Of a stretch of 8,739 bases of DNA, positions 1 to 6,565 are shown one piece after another (the stretch's first letter is position 1; each line of letters starts with the position of its first letter). The DNA is from Gemmatimonadota bacterium (GTDB taxonomy: Bacteria; Gemmatimonadota; Gemmatimonadetes; Longimicrobiales; Gaopeijiaceae). Position numbers and translations under genes: made by a program. The stretch lies in the NCBI GenBank assembly GCA_018678395.1, contig JAHHMJ010000404.1, positions 1 to 8,739 of the forward strand, written 5' to 3'. Under the pieces are notes generated by a model. That model did not search any database. It was not told the origin of the DNA and was given only the letters and a program-made list of their open reading frames with translations.

Positions 1-9
1 GAATCAGGC

Positions 10-954
10 TCACGCTTCGCCACCCCCGCCTTCGCCCCCGCCTTCGCGGAACGGAACCTCGATCACCATCCCGTCCCGCGCGACGACCACCGCGTCGAAC
101 TCGGTACGCGCCTCCGCCAGCAGCAGATGGGGCACCTCGGCATAGCGAGCGGAGAGGTGGGTGAGCGCGAGTTGCCGCACGCCGGACCGCCGCGCGACCT
201 CGGCGGCTTCGGCGGCCGTCGAGTGTCCGGTGTCACGGGCTCGGTCCCCGTCCTCGGTGAGGAACGTGGCGTCGTGGATGAGGAGGTCCGCGTCCTCGGC
301 CGCCTCCATCACGCTCGCGCACGGGCGGGTGTCGCCCGTGTAGACGAGCCGCCGTCCGGGCCGCGACGGACCGACGACCTGATCGGGACCGACCGGAGTC
401 CCGTCGCTCGCCTCGACGGTCTCCCCCCGGTGGAGCCGTCCGAAAGCCGGACCTTCCGGCACGCCCAGCGCGCGGGCGCGCTCGACGTCGAAGCGGCCCA
501 GCCGGTCCTCCTCCTGGAGCGCGTAGCCGACCGCCTTCACCCCGTGCGTCACCGCGAATACCTCGATCCGCCATCCGCTGCGCGAGATGCGGTCGCCCGG
601 AGAGACCTCCGAGACGCTGACCTCGAACGGCACCCGTTCCACACCCAGGCGCACCGCCCGCTCGAGCACCCGAGCGGAGCGCGGGGGACCCCACAGCCCC
701 AGCGGCTCGGTCCGCCCCTGCAGCCCCATGGTCCGAAGCAGCCCGGGCAGCCCGAGGAAATGATCCGCGTGGGTGTGGGTGATGAAGATGTCGTCGACCG
801 CGAAACCCGTCTGGAAGCGCATCATCTGACGCTGGGTCCCCTCACCGCAGTCGAAGAGCAGCAGCGCTCCCTCCCGCTGGACGGTCAGGCCACTCACGTT
901 GCGCCCGACCGTGGGGCGGGCAGCGGCGGTGCCGAGAAAGGTGACTCGCAGCAT
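10..954 (-). CDS. rnz: Ribonuclease Z (tRNA 3'-endonuclease)
   Basis: Encodes 314 aa, the usual length of the short (RNase ZS) form. The enzyme is a cytosolic zinc-dependent metallo-beta-lactamase-fold endonuclease that removes 3' trailers from tRNA precursors. All expected metal ligands are visible: the HTHADH motif (His60, His62, Asp64, His65), His137 in AVTHGVKAVGY, Asp208 in YTGDTRP, and His266 in LTHLSARY. The family signatures FDCGEGTQRQM (34-44) and GHSTAAEAAEVA (243-254) are also present. The ATG at 954 is chosen because MLRVTFLGTAAARPT matches the family N-terminus; the frame stays open upstream (to about 1395) but that part is unlike RNase Z. No clear Shine-Dalgarno precedes this ATG. 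The C-terminal Gly/Glu tail (305-314) comes partly from a 12-bp tandem repeat. The gene diverges from the aminotransferase gene across a 151-bp gap. Function is near certain from the motifs. Confidence 0.96.
   Translation of the reverse strand: MLRVTFLGTAAARPTVGRNVSGLTVQREGALLLFDCGEGTQRQMMRFQTGFAVDDIFITHTHADHFLGLPGLLRTMGLQGRTEPLGLWGPPRSARVLERAVRLGVERVPFEVSVSEVSPGDRISRSGWRIEVFAVTHGVKAVGYALQEEDRLGRFDVERARALGVPEGPAFGRLHRGETVEASDGTPVGPDQVVGPSRPGRRLVYTGDTRPCASVMEAAEDADLLIHDATFLTEDGDRARDTGHSTAAEAAEVARRSGVRQLALTHLSARYAEVPHLLLAEARTEFDAVVVARDGMVIEVPFREGGGEGGGGEA
23..46. repeat. 12-bp exact tandem repeat (2 copies) in the rnz 3' end
   Basis: The unit cccccgccttcg occurs twice head to tail (23-34, 35-46), with a degraded partial copy at 14-22. 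In the rnz frame it encodes the Gly/Glu-rich tail. The length is a multiple of three, so copy-number change would keep the frame. Probably a slippage product in a dispensable tail. Confidence 0.7.
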
Positions 955-1038
955 GGGAAACGGCGGCAGGGGGGCGCGGGGGTTCGACAGAAGGTACGAA
1001 ACCCGAGCCGACCAGCCAGGGGAGGTCGGGGCAGCGGA

Positions 1039-1060
1039 GTGGCCCCGCGCTCCGGGCCAC
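1039..1060. other. Short inverted repeat in the rnz / aminotransferase divergent gap
   Basis: GTGGCCC (1039-1045) and GGGCCAC (1054-1060) form a perfect 7-bp stem with an 8-nt loop; two further outer pairs are possible past one mismatch. It lies in the 151-bp divergent region, 46 bp before the aminotransferase ATG. It could be an RNA hairpin in the leader or an operator. Such short GC-rich stems arise often by chance in this base composition. I see no convincing -35/-10 pair in the gap. Confidence 0.3.
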
Positions 1061-1105
1061 CCCATGTTGCGCCGAACCCGTACCCCCGTTCTCGGGAGCG
1101 CCTCC

Positions 1106-2416
1106 ATGCCCGACCGTCGCCGCTTCCTCGGGGCGCTGGGCCTTCCGGCCCTCGCCGCCGCCACCGGAGTCCCCTTCCGGCCGTCCCTGCTCTCGGGACG
1201 CGCCCTCGACCTCGTCCCCACCCTGCGTTCGCACGCGGGGCCACCCGACGCGGTCGCCCGCGACGAGGATTTCTGGGGCGAAATCGCCCAGGCGTTCACG
1301 GTGGACCGGACGCTGGTGAACCTCAACAACGGCGGCGTCAGCCCCGCACCGGAGTTCGTGCAGGCGGCGATGAAGCGCCATCTCGACTTCTCCAACGAAC
1401 TGCCCGCCTACACGATGTGGCAGATCCAGGAGCCCCGGCGGGAGGGAGTCCGGCTCCGCATGGCTCGGGAGTGGGGCGTGGACGCCGAGGAGATCGCGTT
1501 CACGCGCAACGCGTCGGAATCGCTCCAGATCTGCCAGTTCGGGATCGACCTGGCGCCCGGCGACGAGGTCCTGACCACGACCCAGGACTACCCCCGGATG
1601 ATCACGACCTTCCGACAGCGGGAGCGACGGGACGGGATCGTACTGCGCCAGATCCGGATCCCGACGCCGGCCGAGGACCCGGCCGAGGTCGTTCGGCTGT
1701 TCGAAGAGGCGATCACCCCGCGCACCCGGGTGATCCTCGCCTGCCACATGATCAACCTCACCGGCCAGATCCTGCCCATCCGCGAGATCGTCGCGATGGC
1801 TCGCCGCCACGACGTCCCCGTGATCGTGGACGGGGCGCACGCCCTCGCGCACTTCGACTTCACGCTCGACGAACTCGAGTGCGACTACTACAGCACGTCG
1901 CTGCACAAGTGGCTCTTCGCTCCGATCGGTACGGGACTGCTCTACGTGCGGCGGGACAGGATCGCGGATCTGTGGCCGCTGATGGCCGCGAACGAGGCAC
2001 AGGACGACGACATCCGCAAGTTCGAGGAGGTCGGCACCCACCCCGCCGCCAACACCCTGGCGGTCGGTGAGGCACTCACCTTCCATCAGGCGCTGCAGTC
2101 GGCCCGCAAGGAGGCCCGGCTCGTATACCTGCGCAACTACTGGGCGGAGCGCCTGCTCGAACACGAGCGCGTGTCGCTGAACACGTCGCTGCAGCCGGGG
2201 CTGGCCTGCGGAATCGCCAACGTCCACGTGGACGGCATCGCGACCAACGCGTTGCAGGGCCACCTCTGGCGCGACCACAAGATCTACACCACGCCGATCA
2301 ACCACGACGAGTTCAACGGGCTGCGGATCTCGCCCTCGGTCTACACGACGCTGGAAGAGCTGGACCGCTTCGTCGAGGCGGTGGACGCCGCGATCCGGAA
2401 GGGGGTGCCGGCGTGA
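1106..2416 (+). CDS. Tat-exported class V aminotransferase-fold PLP enzyme (isopenicillin N epimerase / cysteine desulfurase-like)
   Basis: Encodes 436 aa. The N-terminus MPDRRRFLGALGLPALAAA has the twin-arginine pattern RRxFL (residues 4-8) and a mild hydrophobic stretch, so export of a folded, cofactor-loaded enzyme is predicted. The rest is a fold-type-I PLP enzyme of aminotransferase class V: an LNNGG segment near the start of the fold, ARG-type loop FTRNASESLQ, VIVDGAHA with the PLP-ring Asp242, and STSLHKWL with the Schiff-base Lys268; LRISPSVYTT near the C-terminus probably binds substrate carboxylate. CefD-like epimerases and SufS-like desulfurases share this layout, so the reaction cannot be read from sequence. 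The ATG at 1106 is preferred because GGGAG (1094-1098) sits 7 nt upstream and this start puts RR at the N-terminus; an in-frame ATG at 1064 is weaker. Its TGA overlaps the next gene's GTG, suggesting one transcript with the peptidase. Confidence 0.88.
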   Translation: MPDRRRFLGALGLPALAAATGVPFRPSLLSGRALDLVPTLRSHAGPPDAVARDEDFWGEIAQAFTVDRTLVNLNNGGVSPAPEFVQAAMKRHLDFSNELPAYTMWQIQEPRREGVRLRMAREWGVDAEEIAFTRNASESLQICQFGIDLAPGDEVLTTTQDYPRMITTFRQRERRDGIVLRQIRIPTPAEDPAEVVRLFEEAITPRTRVILACHMINLTGQILPIREIVAMARRHDVPVIVDGAHALAHFDFTLDELECDYYSTSLHKWLFAPIGTGLLYVRRDRIADLWPLMAANEAQDDDIRKFEEVGTHPAANTLAVGEALTFHQALQSARKEARLVYLRNYWAERLLEHERVSLNTSLQPGLACGIANVHVDGIATNALQGHLWRDHKIYTTPINHDEFNGLRISPSVYTTLEELDRFVEAVDAAIRKGVPA

Positions 2417-4722
2417 CCGGGCAGGTGGCGCGGCGAGCGGGAGGATCTCCGGTGTCGCGAGCCCGGAGGGCCCCCAACCTGCGTCGCGAGCGGCCTCACG
2501 TTCGCAGCTGCCCATCGCTCGCGTCACCGGAGATCCTCCCGCTCGCCCCCGATCACAACGGCGGCGGACGCGGGCGAGTCCTTCCGGGCTTCGCTGCGAG
2601 GGCGCTCGGCCTCTTGCTCGTGGCGGCGGGGACGCTCGCGGCACCGGCGGCGGCGCAGTCGTTCTCTCTCGAGGACGTGATGTCGGCACCCTTCCCCGAC
2701 CAGTTGGTCGCGGCCCGTGATGCCGACGTGGTCGCCTGGATCTCGAACGACCGGGGGTCGCGCAACGTCTGGATCGCTCGGGGGCCGGAATGGCAGGGGC
2801 GGCAGATCACCCGCTGGAGCGGAGACGACGGGCAGGAGCTCTCGGGGCTCGAGCTCGCGCCGGACGGGCGCTACGTGGTGGTGCAACGGGGGGGTGCGCC
2901 CAACCGGTCGGGGTGGACGCCTGCGCCGGCGCAGGACGTGGACGGTGCCGAGCGCGCGACACTCCGCATCGATCTCGACGGCGGTGAGCCGGCCGATATC
3001 GAGTGGGGCACGCTCTCGCCCGACGGCACGCGCCTGGCTCGGGTGCGCGATGGGCGCATCGAGGTGGGGCCGGTCCCGGCGGCACAAGCGGGAGAGGCGG
3101 CACAGACGGGAGAGGCGGAAGAGGCGGCCGACTTCGAGCCGATCGCCCGGCCCCGGTCCGGCGCGGGCCAGCTCACGTGGGCTCCGGACGGGCGCCACAT
3201 CGCCTTCGTGTCGTCTCGCGGCGAGCACGCGTTCGTCGGGGTCGCCGCCGCCGACGGCAGCGGCTTCCGCTGGCTCGATCCGGGCGTGACCCGGGACGGA
3301 AGCCCGGTCTGGAGCCCCGACGGCACCCGCATCGCATTTCGGCGGCAGTGGGCCGACCCCGGCCCGACCCTGCCCTTCTTCGCCCGCAGAGAGGCGGACA
3401 TCCCCTGGGGCCTGGTGGTCGTCGAGATCGCCTCGGGTGAGGCCGACGAGGTCTTCCGCGCGGATCCCGGAGCCGGCAGCCGCTTCTCGGGGTGGACCGG
3501 ACCGTCGCTGGTGTGGACTGCGGACGATCATCTGGTCTTTCCCTGGGAGAAGGACGGGTGGCGCCGTGCCTGGGCCGTTCCGGCTGCGGGTGGTGAACCG
3601 CGGCTTCTCACCCCGGGCGAGCACGAGATCCAGCACTTCCGGGTGGGCCCGGACGGGCGGCGACTGGTCTTCGACTCGAACCGGGACGACATCGACCGGA
3701 AGCACATCTGGGCGACGACGGCGACCGACCCCTCTCCCACCCTGCTCACGCCGGGCGAGGGGGTCGAATGGGCGCCGGTGGTCACCGCGTCGGGGCAGGT
3801 GGCGTTCCTGGGGTCGGGTGCCCGCACGGCCGCCCGCCCCTGGGTCCTGGGGAACTCCGGCGATCGCATCGCACCGCAGGGCGAGCTCCCGGCGTCCTTC
3901 CCGGAGGACGAGCTCGTGGTCCCCGAGGCCGTGGTGTTTCCGGCCACCGACGGCATGGAGATCCACGGCCAGCTCTTCCTGCCGTCCGACCTGCGCCCGG
4001 GAGAGCGCCGACCCGCCCTGCTGTTCTTCCACGGCGGCAGCCGGCGCCAGATGCTGCTCGGCTTCCACAATCGTGGCTACTACCACAACGCCTACGCCTT
4101 CAACCAGTACATGGCGAATCGGGGCTACGTCGTTCTGGCGGTGAACTACCGGAGCGGGGTCGGCTACGGCCTCGACTTCCGTGAGGCGGACGACTACGGC
4201 GCCGACGGCGCGTCCGAGGTCCGGGACGTGATCGGCTCTGCCCTCTACCTGCGGGGCCGAGCCGACGTCGACCCGGACCGCATCGGCCTCTGGGGTGGCT
4301 CGTACGGCGGGTATCTGACCGCGCAGGGCCTGGTCCACGCGCCCGAGCTGTTCGCCGCGGGCGTGGACGTTCACGGAGTCCACGACTGGAACGTGGGCAT
4401 CGGCAACTTCCGTCCCGACTACGAGCCGGAGAACCACCCCGACCTCGCCCAGAGGGCGTTCGAGTCGTCACCGCTCTCGCTGGTCGACCGTTGGGAGGAC
4501 CCGGTGCTGCTCATCCACGGCGACGACGACCGCAACGTGCGCTTCGCCGAGACGGTGACGCTCGCCCGTGAGCTCACGCTGCGGGGCGTACCGCACGACC
4601 TGCTCGTCTTCCCGGACGAGGTGCACGGGTTCCTTCTGCACCGCAACTGGCTGGCGGCCTTCGGCGCCGCGGAGGCGCACTTCGACCGCTGGCTGCGGGA
4701 TCGACGACCCGCGATGGACTGA
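2413..4722 (+). CDS. Secreted S9 family (prolyl oligopeptidase / acylaminoacyl-peptidase-like) serine peptidase
   Basis: Encodes 769 aa from GTG 2413, which overlaps the upstream stop (GTGA) and has AAGGGGG 7 nt before it. Order: long Arg-rich leader (1-64); signal-peptide core ALGLLLVAAGTLAAP with likely AAA|Q cleavage at 81/82; TolB/PD40-type beta-propeller (about 90-490) with repeats such as WAPDGRHIAFVSS and WSPDGTRIAFRR; alpha/beta-hydrolase domain (about 510-769). The triad is Ser630 in GGSYGGY, Asp706 in HGDDDRNV and His738 in DEVHGF. The family cleaves short peptides or N-terminal residues; the export signal places it in the periplasm or outside. Residues about 7-45 are encoded by the palindromic element at 2432-2547, making the leader unusually long. 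A second good start is GTG 2452, preceded by GGGAGG at 7 nt, inside the element; it gives 756 aa. No ATG lies between 2413 and the signal core. Family assignment is firm; start and substrate are not. Confidence 0.93.
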   Translation: MTGQVARRAGGSPVSRARRAPNLRRERPHVRSCPSLASPEILPLAPDHNGGGRGRVLPGFAARALGLLLVAAGTLAAPAAAQSFSLEDVMSAPFPDQLVAARDADVVAWISNDRGSRNVWIARGPEWQGRQITRWSGDDGQELSGLELAPDGRYVVVQRGGAPNRSGWTPAPAQDVDGAERATLRIDLDGGEPADIEWGTLSPDGTRLARVRDGRIEVGPVPAAQAGEAAQTGEAEEAADFEPIARPRSGAGQLTWAPDGRHIAFVSSRGEHAFVGVAAADGSGFRWLDPGVTRDGSPVWSPDGTRIAFRRQWADPGPTLPFFARREADIPWGLVVVEIASGEADEVFRADPGAGSRFSGWTGPSLVWTADDHLVFPWEKDGWRRAWAVPAAGGEPRLLTPGEHEIQHFRVGPDGRRLVFDSNRDDIDRKHIWATTATDPSPTLLTPGEGVEWAPVVTASGQVAFLGSGARTAARPWVLGNSGDRIAPQGELPASFPEDELVVPEAVVFPATDGMEIHGQLFLPSDLRPGERRPALLFFHGGSRRQMLLGFHNRGYYHNAYAFNQYMANRGYVVLAVNYRSGVGYGLDFREADDYGADGASEVRDVIGSALYLRGRADVDPDRIGLWGGSYGGYLTAQGLVHAPELFAAGVDVHGVHDWNVGIGNFRPDYEPENHPDLAQRAFESSPLSLVDRWEDPVLLIHGDDDRNVRFAETVTLARELTLRGVPHDLLVFPDEVHGFLLHRNWLAAFGAAEAHFDRWLRDRRPAMD
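2432..2547. repeat. 116-bp palindromic (REP/MITE-like) element with 31-bp inverted arms
   Basis: The left arm (2432-2462) and right arm (2517-2547) are reverse complements over 31 bp with one mismatch (t2455 against t2524). The 54-bp centre (2463-2516) is GC-rich, with a shorter internal pair cgcgagcg (2485-2492) / cgctcgcg (2516-2523) that can form an alternative stem. No target-site duplication is obvious. The element starts 15 bp after the aminotransferase stop and is read through in frame as the peptidase leader; the opposite strand is open too. The ends encode GGSPV and PEILPLA on both strands because of the symmetry. The structure resembles a small non-autonomous mobile palindrome, comparable in concept to REP/BIME units or in-frame Rickettsia palindromic elements. 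Only one copy is seen here, so mobility is inferred. Confidence 0.75.
2439..2454 (+). promoter_or_regulatory. Shine-Dalgarno plus GTG start inside the palindromic element
   Basis: GGGAGG (2439-2444), 7 nt, then GTG (2452-2454), in the peptidase frame. This is as good a ribosome binding site as any in the window and gives an alternative start 13 codons into the longer reading. In folded RNA it would be buried in the 31-bp stem, so ribosome access could depend on translation arriving from upstream. Its use is inferred. Confidence 0.45.
3082..3126 (+). repeat. In-frame 18-bp tandem repeat in the peptidase propeller
   Basis: Two 18-bp units (3082-3099 and 3100-3117, two mismatches) plus a half unit (3118-3126) encode AQAGEA, AQTGEA, EEA at residues 224-238 of the long form. 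It lies between propeller strands, probably in a surface loop, and does not touch the catalytic domain. Likely slippage-generated and length-variable between strains. Confidence 0.7.
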
Positions 4723-4756
4723 CCGACGGGTGCCCCCCCGGGAGGCCACCCGTCGG
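4723..4756. terminator. Convergent-gene hairpin, possible bidirectional terminator
   Basis: ccgacgggtg (4723-4732) and cacccgtcgg (4747-4756) form a perfect 10-bp stem with a 14-nt loop. It starts at the base after the peptidase stop and ends 11 bp before the convergent lipoprotein stop, so it fills the intergenic gap. Neither strand has a U-tract, so it is not a canonical intrinsic terminator; position and stem strength are the evidence for a termination or 3'-end stabilising role. Confidence 0.6.
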
Positions 4757-4767
4757 CCGTGGTGTCG

Positions 4768-5727
4768 TCAGCCCGTCGGCACGCAGGTGGCGGCGGTCAC
4801 CGTGTAGGTGACGCCGGTCACGTCGCTGTCGACGATGACGGCCTGCGTCGGTGACGCCGAGGCCTCGAACAGCAGATCGGCACCGTCGAGCTCCAGCGTC
4901 GCCAGGAAGTCGAGGTCCCAGGTGTCCGCGGCGAGCGGGCCCAGTACGAAGGTGCCGTCGGCCGCCGTGACTCCCGTGCGCACGAGCGCGAGCCCGTCAC
5001 CGTCGACGAGCGTCGTGGCGGTCGCCTGGGGGACGAAGTCTTCCACGCTCCGTGCGGTGCCGGCCGGACAGGCGGGAACCGCCACGCCGGTGGCGAAGTT
5101 CACCTGGCCGCGGACGCCCGGGCCGAGCACCGGCCCACCCTCGATCCACGTGCCGTGGATCACCGGCCGCATGATCCAGCGCCCCGAGTTGCCCGCCCGA
5201 TGACCGAACGACTGCGAGACGTCGAAATCGAGGGTCACCGTCGTCTCGCCGTCCCCGAGTTCGAGCTCGTCACCCGGCAACGTCACCTTGATGCCGCTCT
5301 GCTGGCAGCTGGGGCAATGAAGGTCGCCCCCGGCCTCGAGCCCGTCGGGGTGCGCGACGTCGCCGAGCACGTAGACCGTCCCGTCCTCGCTTTCCAGGAC
5401 GGCGCCACCGATCACGAACCGCAGCTGGCCGTAGGTCCCGGGCTCCAGCCCGAAATCCTCGACCAGCGGCACCGCGGTGCCCACCAGCTCGGTGACCTCG
5501 ATCAGGTCGGTCGGCTCGGTGAGCAGTTCGACCCGCTCGTCGCCGCCCTGAAGGTAGACGCGATCGATCTGCAGCCACGCCGCAGCCACATCGCCCGGCG
5601 CGTCGGTGAGCAGGACGTTGAGCCGTGCGTCGCCGTCCCCCGGCTGCGTCGGGTCGTCGTCGCACGCCGATGCGGTCAGGAGCAGCGCGGCGCTGAGGGC
5701 GAATGCGGTGAAGCGGGGCGTAGGCAT
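4768..5727 (-). CDS. DUF4382-domain lipoprotein
   Basis: Encodes 319 aa. The N-terminus has a hydrophobic core (FALSAALLLTASAC) ending in a plausible lipobox with Cys22, followed by an acidic linker, so a membrane-anchored lipoprotein is predicted. Residues about 34-190 match the DUF4382 pattern: LNVLLTDAPGD at the start, AWLQIDRVYL, and GTYGQLRFVI. A CPSC pair at 138-141 is followed by QQSGIKV. The C-terminal third (about 200-319; GVTAADGTFVLGPLAADTWD) resembles a carboxypeptidase-regulatory-like beta-sandwich and holds two more Cys that could form disulfides. The ATG at 5727 has AGGA 8 nt upstream and fits the signal peptide; the frame stays open further upstream but looks non-coding. Asp follows the lipid Cys at +2, which in E. 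coli would keep a lipoprotein in the inner membrane; that rule may not hold here. No molecular function is known for DUF4382. Confidence 0.87.
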   Translation of the reverse strand: MPTPRFTAFALSAALLLTASACDDDPTQPGDGDARLNVLLTDAPGDVAAAWLQIDRVYLQGGDERVELLTEPTDLIEVTELVGTAVPLVEDFGLEPGTYGQLRFVIGGAVLESEDGTVYVLGDVAHPDGLEAGGDLHCPSCQQSGIKVTLPGDELELGDGETTVTLDFDVSQSFGHRAGNSGRWIMRPVIHGTWIEGGPVLGPGVRGQVNFATGVAVPACPAGTARSVEDFVPQATATTLVDGDGLALVRTGVTAADGTFVLGPLAADTWDLDFLATLELDGADLLFEASASPTQAVIVDSDVTGVTYTVTAATCVPTG

Positions 5728-5778
5728 GAGTGGTGTCCTGTCGAGGCGTGTTGCGATCTGCGTATCCACTGATTTTGC

Positions 5779-5794
5779 TGGAAGATCCGTGCCA
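5779..5794 (-). promoter_or_regulatory. Candidate sigma-54-like -24/-12 element upstream of the lipoprotein gene
   Basis: Read on the minus strand, this 16-mer is TGGCACGGATCTTCCA. It matches the consensus TGGCAC-R-N4-TTGCW except for C in place of the nearly invariant G of the -12 element. It lies in the 89-bp gap between the amidotransferase stop and the lipoprotein ATG and would give a leader of about 40 nt. The -12 mismatch weakens it, and no enhancer-binding regulator is in the window. Confidence 0.2.
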
Positions 5795-5816
5795 GACACC
5801 GGCGGACGACGGCGCG

Positions 5817-6449
5817 TCACATCGCGAGGAAATTCCCCAGCAGGACCTTCCCTCCATCGGAAAAAAGGGACTCGGGATGGAACTGGACGCCCCACACCGG
5901 TAGTTCGCGATGGCGCATGGCCTGGATCTCGCGACCCGCCTCGTCGTCCGACCATGCCACCGGGACCAGGACCGAAGGAAGGGCCTCGGGATCGGTCACC
6001 AGCGAGTGATATCGCGTGACGGTCAGGGGCGAGGGCAGACCCTCGAAGATCCCTTCCCCGGTGTGCTCGATCGGATCGGTCTTGCCGTGCATGACGCGCC
6101 CGGCCCGTATCGTCCGCCCACCGTAGGCCTCGCCGATGGCCTGATGCCCGAGGCATACGCCGAGGATCGGCACCGACTCGCCGAGGGCGCGCACCAGCTC
6201 GACGCTCACTCCCGCCTCGCCGGGCGTGCACGGCCCGGGTGAGATCACGATCCGGGACGGTCCGAGTGCCCGCAGCTCGTCGATCGAGTACTCGTCGTTG
6301 CGGACGACGCGGGGCTCCCCGCCCAGCTCGCCGAGAAACTGGACGAGGTTGAAGGTGAAGGAGTCGTAGTTGTCGAGAACCAGGAGCACGGGCGCGAATC
6401 GGGTCGTGGGGCGAGGAGCCGCTTGCCTGCGACGAGGCGCAGCCGACAT
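5817..6449 (-). CDS. Anthranilate / aminodeoxychorismate synthase glutamine amidotransferase subunit (TrpG/PabA)
   Basis: Encodes 210 aa from ATG 6449. It is a class I glutamine amidotransferase that passes ammonia from glutamine to a chorismate-using synthase subunit (TrpE or PabB). Motifs: LDNYDSFTFNLVQ (25-37), oxyanion segment SPGPCTPGEAG (70-80), nucleophile Cys99 in GVCLGHQ, MHGKTDPIEH, RYHSLV, and GVQFHPES with His191 and Glu193. The first 20 residues (MSAAPRRRQAAPRPTTRFAP) are outside the family pattern; GTG 6389 would give a 190-aa protein starting VLLVLDNYDSF, the usual TrpG/PabA start, with Cys at 79 as in E. coli PabA. Neither start has a clear Shine-Dalgarno, so the shorter form may be correct. 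No trpE, pabB, trpD or other tryptophan gene is adjacent. One subunit serving both tryptophan and folate pathways, as in B. subtilis, is possible, so no symbol is given. Confidence 0.94.
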   Translation of the reverse strand: MSAAPRRRQAAPRPTTRFAPVLLVLDNYDSFTFNLVQFLGELGGEPRVVRNDEYSIDELRALGPSRIVISPGPCTPGEAGVSVELVRALGESVPILGVCLGHQAIGEAYGGRTIRAGRVMHGKTDPIEHTGEGIFEGLPSPLTVTRYHSLVTDPEALPSVLVPVAWSDDEAGREIQAMRHRELPVWGVQFHPESLFSDGGKVLLGNFLAM

Positions 6450-6565
6450 GGTGGAACGTGGCGAGCCGTCGACGTCGAGGGAAGACGGATCTCGCCGAGT
6501 GAACTCGCGGGGGGCCGCGTTCGTAGAACCAGCGTACCCCCTCGCTCCTTCCGACCGGAGACCGT

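Noticed and set aside
955..1105. Minus-strand -10-like TACCTT for rnz in the divergent gap
   Set aside because: No acceptable -35 element at 16-18 bp; matches are at chance level.
955..1395. N-terminal extension of RNase Z to 461 aa
   Set aside because: The family N-terminus begins exactly at the ATG at 954; the extension has no similarity and overlaps the divergent aminotransferase gene.
127..2070. 647-codon open frame on the plus strand, antisense to rnz and out of frame with the aminotransferase
   Set aside because: It covers the complement of a clear RNase Z gene and another frame of the aminotransferase; its translation is Arg/Pro/Gly-rich with no motif. Long shadow frames are expected at this GC content.
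842..2689. 615-codon minus-strand open frame antisense to the aminotransferase
   Set aside because: Shadow of the motif-bearing plus-strand gene. Only the short piece across the palindromic element is of interest and is treated as part of the element.
2524..4437. 637-codon minus-strand open frame antisense to the S9 peptidase
   Set aside because: Composition is Arg/Gly/Val/Pro-rich with no domain, and it opposes an intact catalytic triad gene; a high-GC artefact.
6450..6565. Promoter in the gap between the amidotransferase and the zinc-ribbon gene
   Set aside because: I looked on both strands for paired -35/-10 hexamers and saw none convincing; the small GTTC-tac-GAAC-like symmetry near 6520-6535 is too short to report.
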